DNA from: Dendrophyllia cribrosa
Taxonomy: Eukaryota > Cnidaria > Anthozoa > Scleractinia > Dendrophylliidae
Reading direction: 5' to 3'
Assembly (NCBI GenBank): GCA_024195265.1
Contig: JAJLRJ010000004.1
Span: 32,050,285-32,114,284, forward strand
Length of the DNA: 64,000 nucleotides
Positions 11,396 to 22,991 of this stretch are shown piece after piece; position 1 is the stretch's first letter, and each line of letters begins with the position of its first letter. Made by a program: the position numbers and the translations under genes. The notes under the pieces are model-generated. The model ran no database searches, was not told the DNA's origin, and saw only the letters and a list, made by a program, of their open reading frames with translations.

Positions 11396-11889
11396 ATTTT
11401 TGCTCTTTAGGCAAATCATCTACATTAAAACGCGTTTGCAAAAGACGCAAATTGTTTAAACACATATATTTTAGCAGTTTTGCTCCTTTGGCAAGTGTGT
11501 TGATATATATACATGTATGTAACCCGTATTCACATAATGCATACACCGCACGATGCATGGGTTCAAATGTCTGAACTGAAAACCACTGCAAAATATGTCC
11601 TTTTTCCAAATTATTTGCATGCATTAAATTAAAAGATGAACAACAAGAAACAAGTGTAAGGTTACCAAATATTTATTAAAATCACATAGAGTTAAAATTT
11701 TCTGGAAATGACAAGTGCTACTTTCTTTACAATGAAAATGCTGTTGAAAACATGTACACTGTACTACCTTTCCGTCAGTTAGGCAATAAATTTATGTCAT
11801 GAGAAATTTTTTAATGCACAATACTAAAAATCAGTTATTATCAACTACAACTTTAAAAACATCAATGCATAACTTGACATAACTAGAAC

Positions 11890-12072
11890 TTAGTGTGCGT
11901 TTCTTTGGGATGATCCGGATCACTGATCCATGATCACTCGGATGATGAAGCATCAAAGGAACCGACGAATCCACTCTGGACAAGGATTCGTCGGTTCCTT
12001 TGATGCAGCATGATCCAAGTGATCTTGGAGCAGTTATCCGGATCCCGATCATCCCAAAGGAACGCACCCTTA
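11890..12072. mobile_element. Long fold-back MITE with TTA duplication
   Basis: Arms of roughly 85 bp (GTGCGTTTCTTTGGGATGAT... and ...ATCATCCCAAAGGAACGCAC) pair with a few mismatches around a short loop near 11976-11984. The flanks read TTA on both sides, the target duplication typical of PIF/Harbinger elements. The internal half-site GGTTCCTTTGATG is perfectly mirrored. Confidence 0.8.
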
Positions 12073-12901
12073 AGCTACTGTAATTATTATTAGCTAAATA
12101 AAATAAAGTCAAGGTTGCACCTGGGGCAAGTTTGTCACATTGCGATAACTGACAATTGCAATCCCACACTTCTGTGTATACATATAGTTGTACCTTAGTA
12201 GAAAATCTAACATTGCCATACTGTTGCCACTCAACCGTTTTTTTAATGAATATTTAACAACGTTCTGCCAGGTTTTGTGTTATTCACCCAATGAAAATCT
12301 AAGAATTGTTAAGTTGACTAGGTAGTAGGCCATCAGATCAATGTACACAACCCTCGCCTTATGACCTTTTTCAAAAAAGGCTCTCAGACTATGTAAACCT
12401 ACATTTTATGCCCGGCATTTTTTTGCTTGGCTAGGTTTTCAAACAAACTGATATCACACTACAAGAAAAATAATAGGTCCAAATTGTTGGCTCATTCAAA
12501 TGTAAACGTTTGTATTCAAAACCACAAGCCTCACTTTCAGGTTTTTTTTTGTCGAAATCAAAATCCCTTTTGTGCTAAAACTACACAATGAAACGACCCA
12601 ATGTCTTACATTTAAATGAGCCATAACTTTGCCCCCATTAAACAATTAAATACTCAAACTTATTAGATAATGCTATATTAAAGAATCCAATTCACCCAAA
12701 ATTCATTGCGCGCTCACTTTGATTCATCCGCCATTTTCAGGGTACCCGAAAGTCGGAATTCTAAGAGTGTGAAGCGCAATCTGTTTCCATCGGTCATTTA
12801 AAGAGAAAATTAGTTGTTATTGTTACGGAAAAGTGATCTATTATTATCAGACCTTCTTCACGTACTGTTATTTGTGGATTTGTGGATGTTCTTTACGCGC
12901 A
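12073..12901. other. Upstream region of the transposase-like gene
   Basis: No coding exon recognised. A small inverted repeat (GGCTCATTCAAATGT at about 12490, ACATTTAAATGAGCC at about 12609) lies here. A promoter for the downstream gene is presumably near 12700-12880 but no core element is convincing. Confidence 0.4.
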
Positions 12902-15900
12902 ATGGCGGCGAGCAAACCCGTGATGGGTCGTCCTCGGAGGAAAGAAGCCATCAAAACGTTAAAACTTCGGGAATCTACATATAATATGTGGAATGAAAGA
13001 AAGAAGGCAATGGGATTCCAAGGGATCACGAACAGCGAGTTCGCCGAGATTCTTCTACATCAAAATTTCAATGCCGAACGCGATCAAACTCAGCAGGAAC
13101 GAGTTACAAGGGCAAGGAGCAGTTCAACACCGAGGCAACGTAAGTTTTCTTTTATGGGCTTTCTTTGCTATATTTGCCAACTAGATTATATTTCGGAATA
13201 TTTCAAGTTCTTGTTGGTGATACCAGTTCCTTTCACAGTGCAGAAATTTATTGTGAGAAATGCTACGAGTGTGTGATACATTGTGCTTCTATAAATTCGT
13301 AGGGAGATCGAGAAGGCAATTGTTATTGCAGTCAACTCCAGTTAACAAAGGTGATCGGTTTGGAGATATTTCAGTCTCACCTCTATCCCTTGATGCCAAT
13401 ACTACAACTACGACATCCTGCAGCAAGTGAGCAATCTTAAATTTGTTTGTTTTGATTGCTTTATGCAAGCAAAATATGAAATGTAGTGATAATTTTCTCA
13501 AATGTTATAAGTTCATTCATGATAAGACTCTGAAAAGTTTACTTTGTGGTATTCAGGATTGAAGTAGACATTACTGGCGATTCAACTCTAAAAGCCGAAG
13601 AAGAGCTTGTGACAGGTCACCGGACTCTTCTGCAAGACATACAATCTTGGAATCCTTGGTTTTCGTCTGTAGAAGGGAACCCTTTCCCAGAAGCTGCCAA
13701 CGAAGTGGAGTAAGTTGGTTTTTGGAAAGAATTCCATATAAACCCCATACTTTATTATAAATCCATTTCTATGAACTGAAACAAAGGAATGAAACAATAA
13801 AAAACAATAGCACATTCATGCATAATACATGTATGGGGTTATACTGAAATCTTGCCAGTATATACACTGTAGGTAGACATGTTGTGGTGATTAGCACATT
13901 GGAGTTTCAATATTGCCTCAATATCATTTCCTTTACAAATACTAAGATTTTGCTTTGAGGAGAGATCCCATTGTGACAGGTGCTAATAATGCAGGGAGGT
14001 AGTTGAATGTTATATTAGTTGTTATGCATTGTCTTTTGACCAGATGGGTTTTTGGAATATTTTCCGAGCCCAAGTGACTTCTGCATAGGAGATTAACCTG
14101 TGAGCACCTCACAGATTTCAAAGAATGTATCGCTATTTCTTGCCTTACAAAGTAACATTGTGTGAGATAACCACATCCAGTTACTGCCATTGGACCACAA
14201 ATTTGTTTCTGGTTTGTATTGTAAGATTCTTTAGTTCAATGTTATTGTAAAATTAAGCCTATTGTGAAAATGTACATGTTTATATCTTTCACATATCTTT
14301 TGTCATTTTAGATCTGATGATGAGTCCATCAGTGATATTGTCAAGATTGATGACTCTGATGTAAGTGGTGAAGATGAGAGTGAAGTGGATAGTGATTCCG
14401 ATGCAGGTCTTCGAAGTGAAGAAGAACTAACGGAGGATTCCTTCGGAGTGGATAACCAAGGGTAAATAGAATGTTATGAATCATTTTGCTTACATTGGAA
14501 ATAACACTTACATGTAATGCTTGCGTAAGATTATTTCTCATTTACTTTACACAGAATGATGAGGTGACAATAATTATTGCAAACTACAGTGTGTATGCCT
14601 TGCCATATAACAGTTGCATTTTTGGACATACTGTACTTTCTCTTTACACAGTCACATAATTAGGTAATAGTTAACTTTTAGCCCAGAAGTTGGAAAGTCC
14701 TTGAGAATCCAGCCATCATCTTTCAAATTTATTTGTGTTTTCTGACATTTTGATTTTGGAACGTGTACATGTATAGTACCTCAGCAATCATTGTTGCCTC
14801 TGGCCTTTATATTTACATTATTTTATTTTGCAATAACATTTTAGGGATCTGTGGTGCTTAAAACCTTTCTTCATTCTTTGAAAAGCACTTAACTTTGGTG
14901 AAATATCACATTCATAGAAAATATACCCATGTTGATTTCATAAAAAAAATAAAAATAATAAAACAAGAGGAGTTAAAGTAATAATTAGTTCAGATATTTT
15001 GTCTACAGGTATTTGTCTCAGCTGGATGAGGCAACAGTCACAGCTGTCGAAATAGAGCCTGAACCTGTAGCTCCAGCAGTGCAGAACGAACCAGTGTTTG
15101 GCCCAATGACTTCAGAGGAGTATAGAGCAGACATGAAGACCCGGTTAAGTAGTGCGATAGAAGGCTTAGCGTTGCCAAATGAAAACCTGCAGAAGTATTT
15201 GGAATTCTTCAAGGCAGACAGGGTTGTTGTCGAAGTCAACAAAATTGTTAATTTGTTTGAGGGGCAGTGCTCAGAAGTTGGTTGCAATGGTATGCGAAAA
15301 GTGATTGATAAGGAAGTAGAGGCTGGTGTATTGTTAATAACACACCAGTGTAGTAAGGGCCATGGTGGTGTGTGGAGTTCTTCATCTGTTTTGGGAGAAA
15401 AACGTATGTGTCATCCGTGTTGTTGGCTTCGTCAGTTCTTGTATCTGGGAACAATTTTGAGAAGGTCTGTTTGTTAGCTAAAAGCATGAATTTAAATTTT
15501 GTGTCCTCCACTACCTTCTCAAGGATTCAGAGTTTGTATGCTTTGCCTAGTATTGGTGATTTGTGGAGTAAAATGAAGGAGGTAATTTGGGATGTGTTTG
15601 TGGTGATGGGAGAATGGATTCACCTGGGTTCAGCGCAAAGTACTGTGTGTACACAATGATGGAGCACTATCTAAATGTCATTGTTGACCTTGAGGTGGTT
15701 GACAAGCGTGAAGCGGGAGGAACATCCACTTTAATGGAGAAAATGGGCTGTAAAAGGCTTTTGGAGAGAATGATGAACAGCCTCAACCTTGGAGAGGTTG
15801 TTACAGATGCATCCAAAGTGATCATGAAAATGGTCAGGGAACTGAAAGGTATGTCTGTACATCAGTATGTCTATTGACAGTTTATGGATGTGCTTCAAGT

Positions 15901-18253
15901 ATGAAAATGATAAAGTCATTGGGAATATGTAGTTCATTTGGTATTTTTCTTTATTGTGTAAAAAAAGAGACTGACCTCTCAAATGAGTGTGAAATTTCCT
16001 GTTTATTATTTTAATTGGGTGAATGTTTTCTATGGATGCTTTGTGAAAATCTTAGGGAGCCCAAGAGCTCCCAGCTTTGCAATCCAATATTTATCTTGTG
16101 CTAAAAGCAAGTTTTTCTTGTTCTCTCATTGTAGTTCAAACTTGGTTTTGGTTCAATTTTTGTTTTCTATTGTCTCTGTGATAATAAGTAGAGACAAAGC
16201 TAAATAAAAATTGGAATAAACCAAATATTTATTTGTAATGCATATCCATACATATGTTTTTTTTCCTTTGCAGCTGCCAACTGTGAAGTCCTTGCAAATC
16301 TGTTCCATTCTTTGGACATCTGGCACAAATCTATTAAGCTGACTGCCAAGATATCTGCTGTACGTACAGTACATGACTTTTCATTATTATTACAGTGAAC
16401 TGAAGTTGCAGTTCACCTTATTCATAAAATAGGTTAAATGTCTACACTTTAGGTTTGTGAATGGTCCTGGCTTTTCGTGGCCAATGTCTGTATCAGCCCC
16501 CTTTTACTAAACCATACTCTTGAAGAACACAGGATTGTCTTAAGACCGTTTGCTATTGTTATGAATATTTAGTTATTGATGATTATTTCAGATATGGTTT
16601 AAAAGGTCGATATTAGCAAATTTTGTTGGAGCCATTCATATTTCCATTCAAAATTTGAATTTGGATTTCAATCTTGAAAATTGTTTTACAGGCTGGTAAG
16701 ATCAAAGGCTGTGAAAAGTTGCTACAGTGGGTTGAACCTGTGCGTAACCATTTCTGGCACTGTGCAGAAACTTGTGAAGGAGATCTTGACATATTGAAGG
16801 TACATGTATAAGACTTCCTTATGGTGTTGGCCAACTGGAATTATTGTTTATAATAATTATTCATTTAGTAGCATTTATTATTTAGCATTCAGTGTTTCTA
16901 TGGAGTTAGTTAGACACAAGTTAGATGCACAAGTTTGGGAGAACAAGATTCAAATGGTTGTGAAAACACAAGATGAAGGCGACTGTTGATTTGAGTTCTC
17001 CTAAACTGTATCGAGTGTTCCTATTTCAAAATTATAAAGAAAGAGAAAAAAAATGTTTCAATTTCATTTTGAAAATTACCTGTTATAGTAACATGGCTTT
17101 CAACCAATCAGAACATGCTTTTACTAAAAGGTTATTTCCAATACACATCTAATTATTTTTTTAGGACAAATGGTTGGGCATTATACATCATGTTTGTGGA
17201 GAGCATGAATGGGATGGTGGTACTTGTTCTCATGGACCACTTACTGATGTTGAAGGTGGCAAGGAGTACATAGATATGGATTCCAAGGCTGCAAAAGAAC
17301 TGAAGAAAATTGTCTTAGACCATCAATGGATGAGGAGCCTGGAACACTATGTTTTTTTCAGGTACATTGTAGTAGAATTTTTGCATTACAAGAGTCACTA
17401 ATCTACTTTGCTCAGGATTTACTGAATTCAAATCAACTCCCCACCCCACTCCCCTCCACCCACCCCATGACAGTCCCTAACCTGCCACTGGTTTTCATCT
17501 GGTTTATTATGTTTTATTTTTTCAATAATTTCATTTAGGCATACAAGCAATTTAGAAAATTTCAACTCCATGATGTTGAAGTATGCATCAAAGCGGATTG
17601 GTTTTTCGTAAGTATAATAATATGTACACCTCATTGAATAAAAAAAAATACCACATTTACTCCTTATGTAACTTAGTTGTTTTAAACTGGTCAAAGTCTA
17701 ATGCTGCTTTGTGGACAATCGTTTGATATTCACTGCTCGTTATTATGAACAGTTTGTACTCTTCCAGCACATCTAAAGCATCTAGAAAACTCACTTATTA
17801 CGTTCTGTTTTTTGGCCTGCTTCTTAGATGCTGCACATTCAAAGTATAAGTGGATTTAAGATTTTAATCAAGACATAAGTATTATGGTATCATAATTATT
17901 TCAGGTATGAGGTATTTACTGGACGGATGTTGTTGGCAGCTCTGGACCATAACTTTCATGTATTCAGGAAGACCCTTGAAGGCCAGTTCAAGAAAATTTA
18001 TTCCAAACGGTCAAAAAATTGGAGGGTACAACCAGTAAAAGAGGCTAAGCAATATCCTCATTTGGCTTTACTCCAGGCTGACATCTTGAGACGTCGTGCT
18101 GAAGATAGAAATCCAATTACAAGGCACATTGAAGTGTCCCCGTCCAATCCTGTGCATCTTGCCCCTACAATAGCTATGAGAATGCCACCTCCAACTGAAG
18201 AGTTGGTCAAAGCTAAATTGTCACGCTTTCAGTCGCAAAAGAAATCGGAGTAG
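12902..18253 (+). CDS. Ten-exon DDE-transposase-like protein, probably Kolobok-related
   Basis: Exons: 12902-13139, 13303-13426, 13557-13709, 14312-14461, 15009-15848, 16274-16359, 16692-16799, 17165-17361, 17539-17607, 17905-18253; every junction is GT-AG and all phases agree. Reading order: basic N-terminus with GRPRRKEA, Ser-rich and acidic linkers, a Cys/His pair region (CSEVGCNG, HQCSKGHGG), then catalytic-type blocks GDGRMDSPGFSAKY (first Asp), SLDIWHKSIK, CGEHEWDGGTCSHG and HTSNLENFNSMMLKY (candidate Glu), and a basic tail. This matches a family I associate with Kolobok-type transposases; the superfamily name is tentative. The large exon has two frame breaks, near the A5 run at about 15399-15403 and at about 15585-15600, each fixed by one extra base, so it is either a recent pseudogene or miscalled. 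It converges on the P2X7-like gene. Confidence 0.7.
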
Positions 18254-18864
18254 GTGTCAAAGAAACTCGGTCACTAAACCAATAATAACTTATTGTTACT
18301 TGAAATTTCAAGTTATTACATTTGTATTAATTACAATGTAAGTGGACCACTGTTTTATTTTTCTCTCCATTGATAAAATGTGAAGGAAACCTTACAATGA
18401 ATTAAAATATATATTTTAATAGAAGATTAAGTAAATTCATGTATGAAAACAGGTGCAAAAACAAATGGAATGTTTTTGGTGTTAATTTTGAAGTATAAAA
18501 AAATGTTTACAATATTCCAGTTAAAAAAATTTATCCAGGATTGTGGAAAGGGAATAAACAGAAGGGTCATGTTGTGGAGACATGTTGCATGGCACAGAAA
18601 AATAAGTGGCCAAAAAATTGTATACTGTAGACTCTAGGGGACATCAAAAGGGGATGTGTAACAGGAGCAAAATAAAAAAAACATCAAATCAAGAAATTAA
18701 TGAAACCTTTATTGCATTGTCATTTGTCCTTACAGGGACGACGGAGCCTATTTTCAACTTGGGGGGGGGGGGGGGTCTGGGTGCATCCCCCTTTTCTATT
18801 TCTTCATAATTACCTCATACTAAAACAAAATAAAATGTCATCCAAGTAAAATGTGGGCTTCGCC

Positions 18865-18898
<34 letters not shown>

Positions 18899-19407
18899 AC
18901 CTGGCTCTGCCGTCCCTGCCTTATTATACCAGCCTTAGAATTCAACAACTGAAACAAAGATCAAACATCTTGGGAAAATGGAACAAAGCTTGATGGGTCT
19001 CTGAAGATATCACTTGATGTGTCTTGAACACATAAATATTCAGTGCAGTGACAGACTTTCTCGTAAGTCTGGAATGAGAATGAATGAATAGGGGAGTGAA
19101 CATATTTTTAAGGGCTTTTGATATTTGGGGGGGGGGGGGGGGGGTTGCTGTTTCTTCTCCTGGATAACCTACACTGCTATGGTTGAACACCCCAAACTTG
19201 GCTATGATTAGGTTATGTTTTCAAGCTCTATACATAATTAATTTGCGATCATATTTGAATATTTCCATTTGTGGTCGTGGTAGGTTTTTGGATAGTGTTT
19301 TGAAAAGATTTCCACAAAATATAATCTGGGGTGACTGCTATTCAAATAAATCCAGTAATGGCATACTGCATTTCGTGGAATCAAAATATTCAGACTTCAA
19401 TATTATA
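18254..19407. other. Spacer with poly-G/poly-C fold-back
   Basis: A G-run at 18765-18777, a C-run at 18867-18898 and flanking complementary text (AGGGACGACGGAGCC near 18734, GGCTCTGCCGTCCCT near 18903) form a fold-back of about 190 bp. A further G-run is at 19128-19144. No gene recognised. Confidence 0.65.
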
Positions 19408-20521
19408 CTAAGATCGTCGAAAACCCATGTAATTACCATCTGGAGCTGGATAGGCTCGTCTGATAACTAAAACTACACAAGATGGCAATATTTTTCTATT
19501 CCCTCTTCCAAGCTTCCCATATTTCCATAGCGTGTATTGATGGTATGCAGCCTTTCGGTAACTCTGTGTGGAGTAATCAGGCTCGTCCGCGCGGATGTCG
19601 CATCTGGCTCTTATTGCCAACTGTAATACTTCCCGATCTAAACAAACAGTGTTAAACATAACGTAGGATGTTACACACGTTCTTTTCTTACAACAGACAT
19701 TTTCCTGCTCTTCTGGCATTCTTTGACAGACGCCACAAATACACCAAGGTTCAGCGGCATTTTGTTCGGGTTCCGGAGGCTGTGGATCAGGATCTTCACC
19801 AAGCAGATTTCTTGCGTATTCTAGACTGCCGGGGCCTTGACTCAGCAATCGAATGAGAAGCTTGTCTTTATTGTCAGCAGACAACTTGTCCACAAAACCC
19901 TGTGTAAAAAAAATACGAGAAAAGAGAGGAATTGAGCTTCATAACAAAATAATGTCAGCGAGTTAGAGACACGTGCTAGCTTTGTTGAAAGCGGTTGAAA
20001 AATAACATGGAACGTGTACCTTTATTTCGAGCTCGGACTCCTCTACAGCTCTTCTATGACGGATAAAGGCACTAGGATTCCTGATATGTTCGCCTTCCTC
20101 GGCCTTGTTTTTACACACGTTTCTTTTTGTTCCGCATGAACAATTCGTTGAACACTTTTGGTTAGCATTTTGACACGGACAGCCTTCGCTCCTCGCAGTT
20201 TTCTTCCTACTGCACGTATTTTTACAACTGCAAACCTACAACGTAAAAGCTAACTTTTAGCCTAAAACACTAGATCGAATTGAGAAGGGCCGATTTAAAA
20301 ATAAAACATCACTTACATCCAACACAAAACTGGATTGAAGAGTTTCTTACCACTCGATCTATATTTCCACGTGTGCTCTGCCCGGCGACTTGTTCTTCAC
20401 GGCGACGAACTCCGATAGGAGACCCATAACAATTTAATATTTGTTCTTCTCCACCTTCAGAGATGTCACTTCCCGAAATATTGCTCTCTCTCTCGCCGAC
20501 ACTGACTTCCATAGTCTCCAT
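19408..20521 (-). CDS. Cys-rich plus P2X7-type ballast-domain protein
   Basis: Three exons on the minus strand: 20521-20351 (57 codons from ATG), 20235-20020 (72 codons) and 19899-19408 (163 codons plus TAG); all junctions are GT-AG in phase 0, giving 292 residues with no lesion. Exon 2 is Cys-rich (VCSCKNTCSRKK, CPCQN, CSTNCSCG, NVCKN), resembling a CXC/tesmin-type metal-binding motif. Exon 3 matches the cytoplasmic C-terminal 'ballast' domain of P2X7 receptors: WCICGVCQRMP, then CCKKRTC, VCLDREVLQLA, YRKAAYHQYTLW and ILPSCVVLVIRRAYP. No transmembrane segments or P2X channel core are present, so this is a stand-alone soluble ballast protein, an arrangement known in invertebrates. Its role is unknown; Zn and guanine-nucleotide binding are known for the P2X7 domain. 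Confidence 0.85.
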
Positions 20522-20871
20522 ATTGAAGATGCGAAATTCACTCGAGACTGGTGAGATATCGTTAGAGCCAAAGGCTTTGTTAGAGCCGGATCATAACAAT
20601 AATAGAAGCGCGCAATGCAAAGTGGGTGAATTAGGCTCTTTAATTGCAGTGTACAATGTATGTTAATGTCAGCAAAAACATAGCCAAACAATAATTTGGT
20701 AGGTTGACCATTTGAAGAGGTACATTGAAAAAAGCCCTAATTAGTGACTTCAAGAAAATCTGTTGAGAAGCAAGAAAAAATACCTCCCAGTAAATGTCAC
20801 ACTGGGCACGAGTTTCAGGAGAAATGCATTCAAACAGGCTTTAAGGAGGATTGATTCAGTTTTCTTTGCCG
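20522..20871. other. Upstream region of the ballast-domain gene
   Basis: No exon recognised. Presumed promoter side of the minus-strand gene starting at 20521; no clear core element seen. Confidence 0.4.
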
Positions 20872-21355
20872 AGAAGTGTATGTTTTGAGATCAAATTTTC
20901 TCAATAAAGACATGCTTTGATAGCTTTCATACCCAATGTACTTCACCAAGTTTATGAAATGTAACTAAAGTTTCATGTGCCACTGGTTTCCAAGTGACAG
21001 CAGTTACTATGGCAATGCCAGCCTATTGCCCTTTGCTTTAAACAAGGTTTTTTCTTCTCAAAATCTAGTCAGACACTTTATCATAATGAAACTTTCAAAT
21101 GTTGTAGTACTCGCATATCACTAGCTGCAGACAAAGTTTCAAGAAAAATTTTAAGATGGTTTTCGCGTAAAGCAATTTTGTTTTACAACATGATAAGCAA
21201 AACAGTAAAAGGCAAGTAATTTTGTCTAAAACTTTATAAATAATGATTATCCATTACTTTGCAATCACATTTCATAAACTTGGTGAAATATGAAAGCAAT
21301 CGAAGCATGTCTTCCCTGCAAAATTTTGATTTAAAAACACACACCTCACCTGGTT
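20872..21355. mobile_element. Inverted-repeat element with about 90-bp arms
   Basis: The left arm (20872-20968; contains GACATGCTTTGATAGCTTTC and TTCACCAAGTTTATGAAATG) is mirrored by the right arm (21266-21355; CATTTCATAAACTTGGTGAA, GAAGCATGTC) with scattered mismatches. The roughly 300-bp centre has no coding potential. A non-autonomous transposon is likely. Confidence 0.75.
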
Positions 21356-21541
21356 ATTTTGACATACAGGTTTCAGTTTTTCATAGAATTTATCAATTTT
21401 AGAAAAATAAGAAAACATAGGAATTTCTTGAGAAAATAGGAAGGCCAAAAAATAAGAAAAAAAAGCAACTTGACACCCTGATATTTAAATCATAAGACCT
21501 ATTCAAAGTGCCATTCTAAAAATGCTAGTGCAATGCACCAA

Positions 21542-22536
21542 CTATGCCAGTGCATGAGAAGGGGCATCTTCTGGAGCTGTACGGCTTGAAAGAATGCCTG
21601 TATTTTTCCTCTGCACCGACATGTTGGTGCTTTTTGAAGTCTTGCGGCGCAAAAGCTTTCTGTCAAGGCTGTGCATGACACGAGTGAGTCCTTGACTGCG
21701 CCAGCTAAGATTAGTTACATTGAAAACCTTTATCCTTGATGTTTCATCAGTATCAGAATCCCCAGAATCTTCATCTCCGTGCATGTCATCCTCCGAGTCT
21801 GAATGCTCGGAAGACATGTAGTCAACATGCATCACTTCCATGTATCGGTCTTTTTCTTCCACAGTTAGTGAAGTTGACATTTGTTGAGCTTTTACTCTGT
21901 TGTTCTTTTTCTGTATAGATATAAGGTAAATAATATCTATTAGAATATTTGAAAAGTCAAAATAAACAAGCTTGTTTACAAACTAAACAAGTACATCATT
22001 AAAAAAGATCCAGTCGAAACTCAGTACCATTCAAGGCTCAAAAAAAAAATTTAGCTGGGCAAGCAAGTTTTCATAAATTGTCATTTCAGCTTATTTCACA
22101 GGCGGCTTGTCTATTTCCTTGCCTGACTGGCAATTGAGTGGGGAAAGTTACCTGCCTGACACAAAAATCTGCTTGTCCTGGATGACTGGACAGACTTTTT
22201 TTTAGTCCTGTCAGTTTTTCCACATACTTAACAGATGTTGGTCTCATTCCTTTGTGAGCCTTCTATAATGGTTAGAATTTTGTATAAAATGCACTTTAAT
22301 TCACTTTCCACAGCAACAATTTATTATGCATAAATTAGAACTTTAGGTCTTACCATTTTACTCAATCTCTGTTGTGTTTTATATATAACATAATGACAAA
22401 ATTGAAAGAAGTAAATACTGATGTACCGTATTGAGGCGGCTTCTGCTTCTTTGCGTCTTCAACACTTGTGCTGTCCTGTTTTGAGTGTGGTTTATGTGCT
22501 GTCGCCTCTTTGTTTTAAAATGAACCCTTGTAGCAG
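21542..22536 (-). CDS. 3' exons of an acidic-tail multi-copy gene (partial)
   Basis: Three in-phase minus exons: 22536-22427 (phase 2 entry; basic, contains TKRRQHINHTQ), 22262-22152 (37 codons, MRPTSVKYVEKLTG) and 21910-21542 (from KKNNRVKAQQMSTS to stop). The last exon carries VDYMSSEHSDSEDD, an aromatic/basic block FNVTNLSWRSQGLTRVM and a Pro-containing end. The same layout recurs in the exon at about 62460-62790, so this is a family. I recall such tails in repeated cnidarian genes of unknown function. The 5' exons are not found; a TTAA MITE begins 28 bp upstream of the first recognised exon and may mark truncation. Composition suggests a nuclear protein. Confidence 0.6.
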
Positions 22537-22563
22537 CTAAAAAAGAAATGCATTAGAGTGTAT

Positions 22564-22915
22564 TTAAAGGGGCAGTGTCACAGATATTTTTACCTCTTTT
22601 TGGCCAAAAGTGTGCTACAACACCTTTACCTTATACTAAAACAGTAAAAGTCTAAAACAGTAAGGAGAATTAAATCGACAAATGATGGTCTGTTCTAGTC
22701 CAATGTGATAAGTTAAAAAAAAGCCTAAATAAGCATATTTGAAGTTGTAGTTCATTCATGCTCTATGACTAGACACTCATGGGCAGTTTTTGGTACACTA
22801 AAAGGGTGGTACATGTAATTTATCACAAAACTGGACCATTGTGATACTGCAATATAAAACAAAAACATGTTGGCTTTTGACACGACACCAAATCCCTGTG
22901 ACACTGCCCCTTTAA
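22564..22915. mobile_element. TTAA-flanked MITE with GGGGCAGTGTCACAG ends
   Basis: Inverted termini TTAAAGGGGCAGTGTCACAG and CTGTGACACTGCCCCTTTAA bracket about 350 bp, with TTAA at both ends. No ORF of note. The family resembles, but is distinct from, the GGGGCTATGTCACC elements at 47.4 and 54.9 kb. Confidence 0.85.
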
Positions 22916-22991
22916 ATTGTAGGTACAGTACCAGACAGAAGTAACCGAACAGAAACAGATCATTAGTGGCAAAAACAGCGAAAGATCAAAG

